From contig VDFB02000003.1 of NCBI GenBank assembly GCA_007258455.2, forward strand, positions 44,450,077-44,514,076: 64,000 nucleotides of DNA. Reading direction: 5' to 3'. Shown piece after piece: positions 23,791 through 34,715 of this stretch (positions are counted from its first letter, which is position 1; each line of letters begins with the position of its first letter). The DNA comes from Sequoia sempervirens (lineage: Eukaryota; Streptophyta; Pinopsida; Cupressales; Cupressaceae). The translations under genes and the position numbers were made by a program. A model generated the notes under the pieces. That model did not search any database, was not told the DNA's origin, and saw only the letters and a program-made list of their open reading frames with translations.

Positions 23791-24189
23791 TCAATGATCC
23801 CAAAATTTTATTGTTATTCTCTCATGTGTGCACCATTTTATGGAAAATTTTGGTTTATACAAACCAACACGTTGTCCAGTTTTTGGGTTCACAAAATATT
23901 GGGTTGAATCGGCTTTAGATATTTCTAATTTTTTAATCTCATCATAGCCCAAACCATTTCCATATTTCAACCTCTTCACATCTCTCCACTGTTGAAATGA
24001 AAAATGTTTCCTAGTGATGTCTTGAACATGATTGATTATGGTCTCTATATTAGGTGTTACTAAATTCAAATGTCGGTGGTTATAGTATTTCTTAGCAATG
24101 ATTTTCAATTCAATAATATTTATTTCAATTAAATCCTGAATTGAAGGAGGGTTTGGTGAAGGAGGGTTTTCTCTATCAATCTGCTTCAT
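23791..24189 (-). CDS. Hypothetical ORF, possible exon
   Basis: A 132-codon minus-strand frame (MKQIDRENPPSPNPPSIQDL at its start, ITIKFWDH at its end) with ordinary protein composition, including FSFQQWRDVKRLKYGNGLGY. A possible 3' splice site (GAAGCAG) lies just inside its start, and CAAG|GTAAGTG at about 27031 on the same strand would make a donor. The intron would then contain LINE copy B. I could not join the exons into a convincing reading frame. It is unrecognised and could equally be a repeat remnant. Confidence 0.3.
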   Translation of the reverse strand: MKQIDRENPPSPNPPSIQDLIEINIIELKIIAKKYYNHRHLNLVTPNIETIINHVQDITRKHFSFQQWRDVKRLKYGNGLGYDEIKKLEISKADSTQYFVNPKTGQRVGLYKPKFSIKWCTHERITIKFWDH

Positions 24190-24260
24190 TTAAACCATGT
24201 TTAAAATTACAATTTTTAAAATTAACATAATTTTAAACTAATAGCTAATTTTTTTTTAAA

Positions 24261-24278
24261 AACCTAATATATATGTTT
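24261..24278. repeat. 18-bp target-site duplication, left copy
   Basis: AACCTAATATATATGTTT, identical to 26961-26978. The length is typical of target-primed reverse transcription rather than LTR or TIR integration. Confidence 0.85.
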
Positions 24279-24432
24279 TGATTAAAGGTAAAAGATGGGT
24301 TTTGAAGGGGCCCAAAACCCTATACAAAAGAGAGTAGCTGAAAGAAAGAAGAAACCACTAACCAGCAATCAGCCCAATACAGTAAACACAAAGGCAAAAA
24401 ACAATCAAAAATACGGAAACCAAACAGCAGCA

Positions 24433-26366
24433 CTACATATTATTCAGGATCTCCACAACTTCCATTTCATTCTCAGCCATCTTATGCACATTCTCCACAA
24501 TATCTGAGGCCTCAACAGAGGCACCAGCCTGAGCTTTCATTCTATTCTTGGTTCTAACCCCTTGCCCACCAGTATTTACCTCTTCACTCAAAACAATACC
24601 TTTACCCATGACTTTCTCACCCTCTCCAACCACAGTCGGCATCTTACCAATAGCCACAACATCATCCATAGAGACCTCCTTTTTCTTTTTCATTAGAGGG
24701 AAATAACCCTAAAAAATATCAGAATGTCCACAACCATAGGATCATCACCCTTTTTCATAACAACATTCCTAATATCATCGATTTTTTCCTCAAGAGCAAA
24801 AAATCTACATTCCCAATTCTTCTTCAAATTAGTGGTTTCCTCAGCAATAGTATAAGCAATAGTATTCAGGGAATCCATCACATGATCAATCTAGATTTGG
24901 ATAGAAACATCCTCAGCCTTGCTAGCAACACCTCTAATTCTTACCTTAGTCCTATTGATCTCATGGAAAAACCATTTAAACAGTTTAAACAAAACATTGA
25001 CAGAATCACGGGCCGAGCCTAGCACATCAATCTCCTCTTTATCAAAATTCTCAGTACGCTTTCCCATAGCCACATCCTCATCAAAAGTACTAGAAGGATA
25101 GATTTCTAATCAAAAGCATCCTTACCTTTACCAACAAGAACGGGGTCTTCATCATCCAAATGGAGCAAGCAATTTCCTTTGCAACAACCTTCCTTTTCTG
25201 CACCCTATTTGTTTCCTCTTTACCAGTACCCACCTCAACAGCACCGACACCCCTTTCCTTACCTTGCTTCAGAAATGAAATCATGGAACTTGGAGGAGCC
25301 TCTCCATAAACACCACCAGCTAGGGTTAGAGGGAAACCCTTCTCCAGAAGAGGGTCCACACTTGGCACTTTTCGTTTCTAGCTTCCATCCTCCGCAACCT
25401 ACACAGTTATGGATGTTGGTGGGGAAGAAGAAGCTTCCCCATAAAGGTCGCATTTTTCCTTTCCCCTCCTAATAGGAATATCCTCCACCTCATCACTGCA
25501 TGTCATGTAGCCTACTTTGTCCCCCAGCTTCTTTTTACCACTTTTACCCACAATAGGGGAAATGGGGCCCTCCTCCATAGATGCATAAGAATCTAAAACA
25601 TAATCAGCATCAACATCCCTATCTGACTCTAAATCCTCATTCAAAATAAGCTTTCTCCTCTTAGACTTCTTACCACCCCTTTCATCCTCTAAATTTGTCT
25701 CATAGCCTTCCTGGGGCTTACCAGTATTATCCTACGGGGTAGTAGGGGTTTTATGCACCTCATGGGCTTTGACATGCTCATAAATAAGAAAAATAAACCC
25801 CACATGCAGAACGAGGTTCTTGGGGTTTTTCAAATGCTCCTTAATCCCCAAATCCAGCGACATAAGGAGATAATAAGGGAAGGATACCCATTTCTTATGC
25901 CGAAAATGGTTAAGCAGAAGAAAATGATAAGTATTGATTGCAATGTACCTTCCTTCCAGAGAAACATACCTCATTATTTCCTCAGCAACATCACGCCAAA
26001 GTGCTTTCAAAGAGCTACACAGATACCCGTTGCTTTTAGCAGGCTTCAAGTTAGCCGCTTCATCCTTTTTGAAGAAAATGGCCATTGCAGTCTGCACTTC
26101 TTTCTTATCTTTAAAAACCTTCATACCCAACACAGCAAGGCCAATAATTCGGGAAATAAGTTCTTCATCCACCACAATATCCCTCCCAGTTTCAAAAACC
26201 TCTCCTTCCATCCTTGAACAACTAAATTCATGACTTGAGGATTATTACCATGCAATTTTTCCATGTACAGAGTAAGGCCACCCTTCTCAAGGACTTTCCA
26301 AACCTCTTTCTTCTACCTCACAGTATCACAAGACTTTGGCTCAGCCCGATTTCTATCCCCACCCAT
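24433..26366 (-). pseudogene. ORF3 of LINE copy B
   Basis: From the minus-strand ATG at 26366 (MGGDRNRAEPKSCD) to the stop at 24433 there are about 645 codons, mostly in one frame with a handful of stops and two or three frameshifts. Blocks shared with copy A: YMEKLHG, a VDEELISRIIGLAVLGMKVF segment, KALWRDVAEEIMRY near 25980, HFRHKKWVSFPYYLLMSLD near 25900, an acidic/basic linker (ESDRDVDADYVLDSY near 25620), FKLFKWFFHEINRTKV near 24970, coiled-coil-like TTNLKKNWECRFFALEEKI, and the terminal EVVEILNNM. Conservation of these blocks between two independently decayed copies implies the source element encoded a real protein. Its function is not known to me. Confidence 0.7.
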
Positions 26367-26648
26367 GGCAGAAAACCTGACACACAGAGACCAAGCACTC
26401 AGCCAAAAGCACTTACGAAAAAATCTAGAGCCAACCAAACTAGCATAAATTAACTGAAGACTCTCGAAACAAAGGCAAAAATGCCCAGAATCCATGTGAA
26501 GCCAACCTCTGGACAAAGATGCAATAATGAACAACGAGCCTTGTAAAAGCCACCACTTCTAATCAAATATTTAACATCCTTAATCATGAAAATCAAGCAC
26601 GTGACCAAGGACAAACAACCTCTCATTCGACAAAATAACCCCACAAGA

Positions 26649-26960
26649 TTAGCATTCATTATTAACAATGGTCGAGGCCTCAAACGGAATTGGGTCATTT
26701 AACTCCCATTCCTTACTATCACGAACACCATAGTTAGCAAAAAATTCCTCCAACCTATTTCCTTCTCTCATAACGTGGGAAATATAAACATTATCAAAAT
26801 AATTAATAATATTAATAGAATCCCTACCCATGGCCTCAATGGTCCAAGAAGAAGGAGAAAAATTCTTCAAATTATTAATAACATTCAAGGAGTCACCCTC
26901 CACCCAAACCTTTTGATACCCTTTCCTTTGTGCCAACTTGAGACTATGATAAGCTGCAGC
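26649..26960 (-). pseudogene. LINE copy B RNase H domain, C-terminal part
   Basis: The minus-strand frame contains KVWVEGDSLNVINNLKN (third catalytic Asp) and SHVMREGNRLEEFFANYG, where the final catalytic Asp of NxxAD is Glu. It begins abruptly at the target-site duplication, so the N-terminal half was never copied in. It aligns throughout with 19381-19700. Confidence 0.8.
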
Positions 26961-26978
26961 AACCTAATATATATGTTT
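26961..26978. repeat. 18-bp target-site duplication, right copy
   Basis: AACCTAATATATATGTTT, a perfect match to 24261-24278. Confidence 0.85.
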
Positions 26979-27345
26979 AAAAACATATAAAACAATTAAA
27001 ATCAACGAAAACAACAAGAATTTTCACTTACCTTGGTTTAATGTTGATGAACTTGGAGAAGAAATGGTGAAATTTGGTTTAGAATGCAAAAAAAAGATAT
27101 CTATTTTAGCGGATATTTGTTCCTTGTTGCTTTTCCCATGCGCTCAACCAACAATCAACGGTGAATAATGAGGTTTTGTTGCTTATTTTACTTATAGTTA
27201 TAAAAAATGGATATTCATTTTGTCCAAAACAGATAGCTATTTTGGAGAGCTTTCTTTATATTATAAAAGCTCTTTGAAATGGATTTCAGAGAGCCTTTTT
27301 CTTAAATATCTCATATATGTTGATTTCTTAATATTAATATTCATA

Positions 27346-27565
27346 GGATATATTAATATTAATATATATAATATATATAATATAATAGAATATATATAAT
27401 ATAATATATATAATATATATAATATTAATATATATATAATATATATTATATGTATAATATATATATAATATATATTATATGTATAATATATATATAATAT
27501 ATATTATATGTATAATATATATAATATAATATTAATATAATATATATATATATATATTAATATTT
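27346..27565. repeat. TA-rich microsatellite tract
   Basis: Interrupted (TATAATA)n sequence, including several tandem blocks of TATATTATATGTATAATATA. The preceding 26979-27345 is AT-rich spacer with no gene. Confidence 0.9.
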
Positions 27566-27779
27566 TATTTATTTATTTATTTTGGTAATCTAGGGGTGTC
27601 CCCGCAACTCAGCCTAGCTATTCCCTTTATAGGGTGAGCTAAGGCAATACTAGTCCACTAGGGATGCACGTAATAGCCCACAAACCACGTGCATCGAGTA
27701 TGCCTAAGCCTTGGAGTCAAACCCAGAACTAGTGGGGAGCAAACCCACGGCCCAAGCCAACTCCACTAGCCATGCAGGC
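27566..27779 (-). mobile_element. tRNA-derived SINE candidate
   Basis: This is a GC-richer island of about 214 bp in a TA desert. On the minus strand it has an A-box-like TGGCTAGTGGAGTTGG near its 5' end and, about 45 bp on, a B-box-like GGGTTTGACTCC (consensus GGTTCGANTCC). It ends in an (AAAT)n tail. TTAATATTT lies immediately on both sides (27557-27565 and 27780-27788) and may be the target duplication, although the AT-rich setting makes a chance match possible. Box spacing, tail and TSD together fit a pol III SINE. Confidence 0.6.
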
Positions 27780-28020
27780 TTAATATTTCATATATTAATA
27801 TTAATATTAATATATATAATATATATGTGATATTAATATATAATATATAATATATATGATATAATATTAATATATATTAATATTAATATTAATAATATAA
27901 TATTACCAATACATAATATATAATAATATTTATGATAATATTAATATATAATAATATTAAAATATACATAACAATATAATAATAAAATGTTATTATATAA
28001 TAAATAATAAAAATTATCAA
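27780..28020. repeat. AT-rich microsatellite tract, continuation
   Basis: (TTAATA)n/(TAATAT)n sequence continuing the tract interrupted by the SINE candidate. Confidence 0.85.
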
Positions 28021-28550
28021 TAAAAGGAGTGGACACTCTGCATTTTACATCTTTGAGAAGCTCCTAGCTTGTAATGCAAATGCCTCATCAACCCCACAAT
28101 ACCCTTCAACACTACCCCTATAAGCATCCACCCCTAAATTCATTTCTACTTGTCTTATACCCCCTTCACCTCTAACTTAACACATTTAAATATTTCAATC
28201 ATTACAAAAATTTGCAACAAAGCTTTTTGCTACTTTTTTCCTTTGCCATGGGAGCGAAGAAGTATGTTGAAGGAAACTTCCCTCTTCTTCTTTTTCCTTT
28301 GAACCTTGTGTCAAATCTCCTTTTGTTCATCTAACCATGTAGGCTCTCCCAAATCCTCATCTAGAATGCCCCTACCTTCAAAGGAATCCCTGCTCAAATA
28401 CTCAGATCATCCACCAAGCTCTTATTTTGGGACGTTTCCCTGCTCCACAAAGGATGAGTTACCCCCCATCTACGCTTGAGCCTTTCGTGGGGATTCCTTC
28501 CAAATGGTTGTAGAATTTGGATCCTCAACTAAGGAATTGTCATCTAGGCA

Positions 28551-29597
28551 TTATTTTTCCACCAAATAGTGATGGGGAGAAACCTCTTTCCACCAAGTTG
28601 CTTGATTAACCCTCTTATGTTTGGAGCAGTGATCAACAATATGACTAGTATTGAAGCATTTGTGACAATGGAATGGTAATCCTTTGTGATCAAGCATCTG
28701 TTGCCATTCCCCACTTGAAAATTTCATGAGTGCATCCACCAAAATATCTTTTGTAATGTTTGTTTCTACCAATATGTGTGCATAAGTAGTATGCAGAAAA
28801 TTTAGAGAACCCTCATCAACCCCCAAAAATTTACCCAATGAATTACTCATGGCTTCAAAGCATGATTCAAACTAGAAGTGTAGAGGGATATTTGGAATCC
28901 TTACCCAAAGTGGAACCAAACCAAAGGATTTGGAGGTTGGATTTAAAGAGATGTGCCGCAACTTCAATATTAATAAATATTTGTCCTCACAACTCCATTA
29001 GTAATTGCATAGAACAACATTCTTGTCCTTCACATTCTCGAACACCACCACGAAAAACCCCCTTGCATTGGGGTATATTTGAACATCACCATCTAGTATG
29101 GGGTACCAAGTATCTATAATCCAGCAGTGCAAGTCAAAAAAGGAATAGCCAAAACCCCTAAAATCTACCTATCAAATCCAATTCTACAAAATATAGTGCA
29201 TTCTCTAACACTTCGACTACAATATCTCAATCAAAGGAAATAGAGGGGATCATCCTACACAACGTAGGGTCCCAGTGTCCTTCTCCACTCTCAGATCCTT
29301 TATACCCACTTCCATTCTCCTCACTTGTCCCCCTTCCTCCTTCCAATCCCCCTTGGGCATAGGCTCCCACCCAAAAGGAGCCCTGGTTGTGCATTTCTAA
29401 AGGTGCCCTGACCTCCCATTCTGCCCCATCAAGGAAAGACCCCCGACCAACACCAAGTATGGATGCCCATTTTTCACAACCTCCACATATGGTAGAGAAC
29501 CCAAACTTTCAAAATGATCAACATTAGGAAACCTACACCCAACCTCGCCACAGAAAACCCTAGCCGTGGTAGCCAAGGATGAACACAGAGATGACAT
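28551..29597 (-). pseudogene. LINE ORF1 fragment (DUF4283 + CCHC knuckle)
   Basis: Read on the minus strand, with stops: a possible N-terminus at 29597 (MSSLCSSLATTARVF), then GFFVVVFENVKDKNVVL near 29060, SFGLVPLWVRIPNIPLHF near 28925, MSNSLGKFLGVDEGS at 28850, TYAHILVETNITKD, and a CX2CX4HX4C knuckle CHKCFNTSHIVDHC near 28665. This is the DUF4283-plus-zinc-knuckle layout of plant LINE ORF1 proteins, which bind the element RNA. At least three stops break it. It may or may not belong to the same LINE family as copies A and B. The flanks up to about 28230 and 29600 are ordinary sequence inside the AT island. Confidence 0.75.
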
Positions 29598-29604
29598 TGC
29601 TTCA

Positions 29605-30480
29605 TAGTTGCAAGTTATAATATATTATTAATATTGTATTATTACATAATATATAATATTATATTATTATATAATAAATAATATTATTATTATTATATAA
29701 TATATAATAATATTATTATTATATAATATATAATAATATTATTATTATATAATATATAATATGATGATATTTATGATAATATTAATATATTAATAATATA
29801 TTATTATTATAATATATAATAATATAATATTATTATTATTATATAATATATAATATTGCATTATTATTATAGTATATATAATATTGTATTATTATTATAG
29901 TATATATAATATTGTATTATTATTATAGTATATATAATATTGTATTATTATTATAGTATATATAATATTGTATTATTATTATAGTATATATAATATTGTA
30001 TTATTATTATAGTATATATAATATTGTATTATTATTATAGTATATATTATTATTATTATTATTATATATTATAATAATAATATAATATTATATATTATAT
30101 AATAATAATATTATTATATTATTATTATAATATATAATAATAATAATATATTATTATTATTATATATATAATAATAATATATTATTATTATATATATATA
30201 ATATTATATTATTATTATTATTATATATATATAATATATATTATTATTATATATATATATATATTATATTATATATATATAATATATTATTATATATATA
30301 TTATTATTATTATTATATATATAATATTATATTATTATTATATATTATATAATATTATATTATTATTATATAATATATTATATTATATTATTATTATTAT
30401 ATAACATATATAATATAATAATATATTATTATTATAGAATATACAATTATTATAATAATAATATATACTATAATAATTAA
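29605..30480. repeat. TATTA/TA microsatellite with 28-bp tandem block
   Basis: Almost entirely T and A. Between about 29850 and 30045 an exact 28-bp unit repeats: AGTATATATA falls at 29871, 29899, 29927, 29955, 29983 and 30011, with the start of a seventh at 30039. The rest is irregular (TAT)n, (TATTA)n and (TA)n. Confidence 0.9.
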
Positions 30481-30625
30481 TATACATGGCACTCGATCTC
30501 TAAAATATTGTAAGTGTCTCAATAACGAATATTCATTTATTAGGCTAAGTAACAGATACCCATTTTTTTTTTTACAAATTGGATATCTACTTTTGCTACT
30601 TAATATTGGATATTTGTTATTAACG

Positions 30626-30653
30626 GATATCCACTTTTTAAAAAGTGGATATC
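30626..30653. repeat. 28-bp perfect palindrome around GATATCCAC
   Basis: The arms GATATCCACTTTTT and AAAAAGTGGATATC are perfectly complementary with no spacer. AAAAAGTGGATATCTATTAA recurs near 30728, so the arm motif is also dispersed locally. Confidence 0.8.
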
Positions 30654-30929
30654 AATACCTACCTGGGCGAGGTCAATCGGTGATCAGGAAGGTTGATGGC
30701 CTAGAGAGAGCACCTTCATTGCACTTGAAAAAGTGGATATCTATTAATAATGGATATCTATTTTGCTTTGGTGTTTACCATAGGAAATGCACTTTTTACC
30801 AACCCAAGTAAAAATTCAAATGTGAATTATGTAATTTTTTCTTCCTCATATCACGTTTTTTTGTAACATTGCCACTATTTGGTCCCCCATGATCTTGCAA
30901 TAGACCCAAGATGAGAAGTCTATAAATAT

Positions 30930-31740
30930 AATTGTAGTCTTTACTGCCCCTGAAAGGCCTAAGAGACCAATCATTTATGTGACTCTAGCTAGTCCTTCTC
31001 TGAAGAAAGTGCATTCTATTCATGGTGTTCTGTTTAATCATGATTCTCCAAATCTCTATACAAGTATACACAATATGAAGCTTCTTCTTATAATGCAGTA
31101 GCTCATACTTATAACACTAGAAGGAATAAACAAAATTTTGATCAACCTAATTCCTTACCACCTCAACCAAATCTTCCTCAAGTACCTAAACCTTCAGTCA
31201 AGAGACAAAGTGAGTATGATCTTAACAAGCAACTTTGTGTTACTCCCGCTAAGATCTCACTTTGGGATTTACTTCAGACTGCCTTGGTTTATCAAGGTAT
31301 ACTTCAGGAAGTTCTTCAAAAGATTCTTTTACCCTCTTCTGCTAGGCCGATGGATGTGAATGTGTTGATGGATCATATTTGAGTGGATTTTCCAAATATT
31401 ATATTCTATCCACATGTACTTTGGCCTCCAGAAGTGTGAAATCAAGCAAACTCGTTGATGATAGTTGTTTATGTTGATAACATCGACTTTAGGTGGACTC
31501 TCATTGATACCAGTTCAACACTTAATGTGTGGTCATAATCTATTGCCTAAGGTCAAAGTTGATTCAAGTTCTATTGTTGCATCTTCTTTATTTATTTGTG
31601 GTTTTGGTAACATTGGCTGAAAAGCTTTGGGCATTGTTATTTTTCCCTTAAAGATAGGACTAGTTACCATTCCTACCCTAGTGTATATTATGCAAGGACC
31701 TTTACTATAGACTTGCAAGTCTACTTAGGGAATCCTATCG
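30930..31740 (+). pseudogene. Ty3/gypsy gag-protease fragment
   Basis: The plus strand encodes, near 31210, YDLNKQLCVTPAKISLWDLL, the AKISLWDLL linker that I associate with Ty3/gypsy polyproteins of plants. A stop follows, then near 31460 VVYVDNIDFRWTLIDTSSTL with N, V and W next, the retropepsin region, where the usual D(S/T)G or DNGS has become DTSS. Later blocks (LKIGLVTIPTLVYIMQGPLL) fit the end of the protease domain. Several stops are present. It ends abruptly near 31740, where Copia-4 begins; reverse transcriptase and integrase are absent. Confidence 0.65.
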
Positions 31741-32050
31741 ACTAATTAATCTAAATTATGTTGCGCAATGTGAATTCCAACAGTCACATTGGTTGCCCCT
31801 TCACATTCTTTGTCTTACGTTGTCCAAAAGACATACAATATATATTCAAATGAGATTGATAATTGAATCATTTTGTATCATGAACTTGTATTTGTTGTTG
31901 TTGAATAATAAAGATTTGTGCCTACCTTTCTTGAGGATGTAGTTATATAGGTGAACCACATAATCTCAGTGTTAATCTTTTATGTGTATGTTTTGTTTTA
32001 TTTGCAATTGTTTGTTAAAATTTGTTTTTGCATTTCTTTATTCTACTCTT

Positions 32051-32064
32051 TGGTATCAGAGCCA
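32051..32064 (+). other. Copia-4 primer-binding site
   Basis: TGGTATCAGAGCCA matches the complement of the plant initiator-tRNA-Met 3' end, the usual copia minus-strand primer. Confidence 0.85.
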
Positions 32065-32189
32065 AGGAGAAGTTGTGGAGAAATTGAGCAGATATGAAAG
32101 AGGTGGATAAGTGGAGAATTGAAAAAATCTCTAGTCAAAATTTTGGCATATGAAAGCTACAATTACGAGCTCTCTTAATCCAAAAGGAT

Positions 32190-34200
32190 CTTTGTATTAC
32201 GTTAGAGGGAAATTCGAAGAAGCCCAAAAAAATATCCGATGAGGATTGGGATATTTTGGACAAGAAGGCTACAATAACTATTATCCTTTCTCTATCCAAC
32301 AATGTCTTATTTAATGTTGCAACGAAGAAGACAACAAAGGATATTGGGGATCAGTTGTGTGACATGTATGAGAGGGTCTCTGCAACTAATAGGGTTTTCT
32401 TGATGGAAAAATTGTTTGATTTGAAGGTGAAGGCAGTAGTGTTTCCAATCAGTTGAATGAATTCAATACCATAATCAACCAACTAATTTCTGTTGATATT
32501 AATTTTGAAGAAGAAGTCAGAGCCATCTTTCTTTTGTGCTAGCTTCCTGGTAATTGGGAAGGAGTGGTTATGACAATTAGTAATTCAATATCTAGAAGAA
32601 AAGGATTCAATAACAAGGAAGACATTAAAATTTGATGATGTTGTTGCAACTCTTCTCAACAAAGATATGAAAAGAAAACATCAAGGTACCTCACCTAGAG
32701 AGGCATTGGTTTTCGAAAATAGAGGAGATCACAAGAAAGAACAAGGCATAATCATAGAGGAAGATTGAAGTCCAGCAAGAGATCGAAGTCAAGAGACAAA
32801 AATAGTGGTTGTTGGTATTGTGGCAAGCAAGGCCACATCAAAAGAATTGTTGGTCATTTAAGAAGGTTGAAAATCAATCAAAGAAAAATGAAGTAAATAC
32901 TACATAAGAAAAGAATATAGGTGCTCTTTTTTTATCCATTGGTGAACCTGCAAAAAGTGTGTGGGTGTTGGATTCTGAAGAGTCTTTCCATGCTACATCA
33001 TGCTGAGAGTTCTTCAAAACCTATCAAGAGGGAAACTTTGGTAAGGTTTATCTTGGTGATCATTAACCTTGTAACATTGTTGGAAAAGGAGATGTATTAT
33101 TAAAAATGAAAAATGGAAATAGTTGGTTGCTACGGGATGTTAAACACATTCCACAACTAAAAATGAACTTGATTTTTGCGAGACGGCTAGATGCTCAAGG
33201 TTGTAGCATCACTTTTCAATCAAGCATGTGGAAGGTGACAAAGGGAGCCTTGGTGAATGCTAGAGGCAGCCAATCAAGCACTTTGTGTGTGCTAGATAGA
33301 CACATTTAAGTGGGATTTGTGATGCAAGTCGTGGACATCGGCTCGAAGATTTGGCACAAGAGGTTCGGTCATATGAACAAAAAGGGCCTTGAGATTTTGC
33401 ATAAAAGATATCAACTTCCAAGTTTAAAATTAATTGATTTGGAGTTGTGTGATCATTGTATTTATGAAAAAACAAAGGAGAATAAACTTCTCTACCAAGG
33501 GACATGACATGAAGACAAGACCATTGGAGCTCATGCATTCAAATGTCTTTGGCCCCACGAAGGTAACATCTATTAGTGGGTCTAATTACTTTGTTACTTT
33601 CTTAGCTGACTATACTAAAAGTGTTTGGATTTATATGCTAAAGAGGAAATTTGAAGTATTTAGCATGTTCAAGAATTTAAAGCACTAGTTGAAAATCAAA
33701 CCAGTCTTAAAATTAAGTGCTTAATATTTGATAATGGTGAAGAGTTTTGTTCCTTGAAGTTTGATAAACTTTGTGTAGATAATGGTATTCAATAGATCAA
33801 AATTATTCCTTTCACCCCTCAAGAAAATGGTGCAACTAAGAGGTTGAATAGAACAATCTTGGAGAGAGCTCGTAGCATGCTCTCTAATGCAAGTTTGGTT
33901 AAAGATTTTTGGGCAAAGACAGTTAATACAACGATATACCTAATTAACCGAGGTCCACCTTCTCGATTGGATTTTGAGATCCCGAAGGACAAGTGATTGG
34001 GAAGGAGAATTTCATATGATCACTTGCAGGTGTTTGGTTATGAGTCCTTTGTTCACATCCCACCGAAAAAAAAAACCGAAACTAGAAATGAGGTCTAAAA
34101 GGTGTATCTTTGTTGGATAGAGAGAGGTGACATATGGTTATTGATTGTGGGATCCCATTTCCAAATAGGTCACTCGCAGTTGGGATGTAATTTTCAATGA
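32190..34200 (+). pseudogene. Copia-4 gag, protease and integrase remnants
   Basis: Gag (UBN2 type): DIGDQLCDMYERVSATNRVF near 32345, LNEFNTIINQLISVDINFEE near 32455 and LPGNWEGV. The zinc knuckle YCGKQGHIK near 32815 lost its last Cys by frameshift. Protease: VWVLDSEE near 32960, with DSG changed to DSE. Integrase: IWHKRFGHMNKKGLEILHKR near 33350, HSNVFGPTKVTSISGSNYFV near 33537, LADYTKSVWIYM, then weaker blocks to LQVFGYESFVHIPPKKKTE near 34025. Many stops; not functional. Confidence 0.8.
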
Positions 34201-34715
34201 GAAAATAATGTGAGATCCCCTAGAATAGGGGAAATAGTAAATAAGTTTATTCTTGTAGAAGATATCTCATGTGGGAGTGATGTGTTAAACCGAAACACCA
34301 AGTTTATTCCCAGCAAGCTCACCACTCACAGGAGCTATCTTCTTTACCACATATTCAGTCGTAGGAGTTAGCTCTGCCGCAAAACCATAATAATGAAGAG
34401 CTGGTTCATCAAATCGTGCTTCTGAACAGGGTTTAAGCTACACTAAAATTGATGAAAGGGTTTAAGCTACACTAAAAGACCACCTGTTTAAAAAAACTCC
34501 TAAAAAATCTGATTATTTTTTTGGGAAGCCCTCCTCCATGAAACCGCAGCCTGATAGAAGTTTTCCGTGAAAAAGGGAAGGAGAAACGACGAGATTGAGG
34601 AACGTACCAAGAGCCGAAGGAGTGAAACTACTGGTGTTGGTCTTCCAAACTGTACCCATCTTGATTCTTTGTAGCTTTGTAGTGGTGTTCTAAATTTCTC
34701 AAAACTGTAACTTGA

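Larger units (their letters stand above)
24279..26960 (-). mobile_element. LINE-derived copy B, 5'-truncated (2.68 kb)
   Basis: Minus-strand element bounded by the 18-bp duplication. In sense order it has a truncated RNase H domain, a ~280-bp spacer, a long ORF3 and a ~150-bp 3' tail region ending with complements of GATTAAAGGTAAAAGATGGG. The long TSD plus 5' truncation inside RNase H is what a LINE insertion looks like. The 3' end has no long poly(A). The second copy, at 11216-19760, shares the whole layout. The LINE clade cannot be set because the RT is missing. Confidence 0.8.
31759..34330 (+). mobile_element. Truncated Ty1/copia element Copia-4
   Basis: This element has a probable short 5' LTR (31759, starting TGTTGCGCAATG, to about 32047), a primer-binding site, gag, protease and integrase, and then stops near 34330 without RT, RNase H or a 3' LTR. 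It lies between the gypsy fragment and the PPR pseudogene. The LTR limits are approximate because no partner LTR exists in the window. Confidence 0.75.

Noticed and set aside
27566..27779. True tRNA gene
   Set aside because: A- and B-box-like motifs exist but no cloverleaf with acceptor stem could be drawn, and the AT tail and flanking duplication fit a SINE better.
29850..30045. Possible CRISPR-like direct repeats (28-bp period)
   Set aside because: Units are directly adjacent without spacers, pure AT, and the genome is eukaryotic: an ordinary minisatellite.
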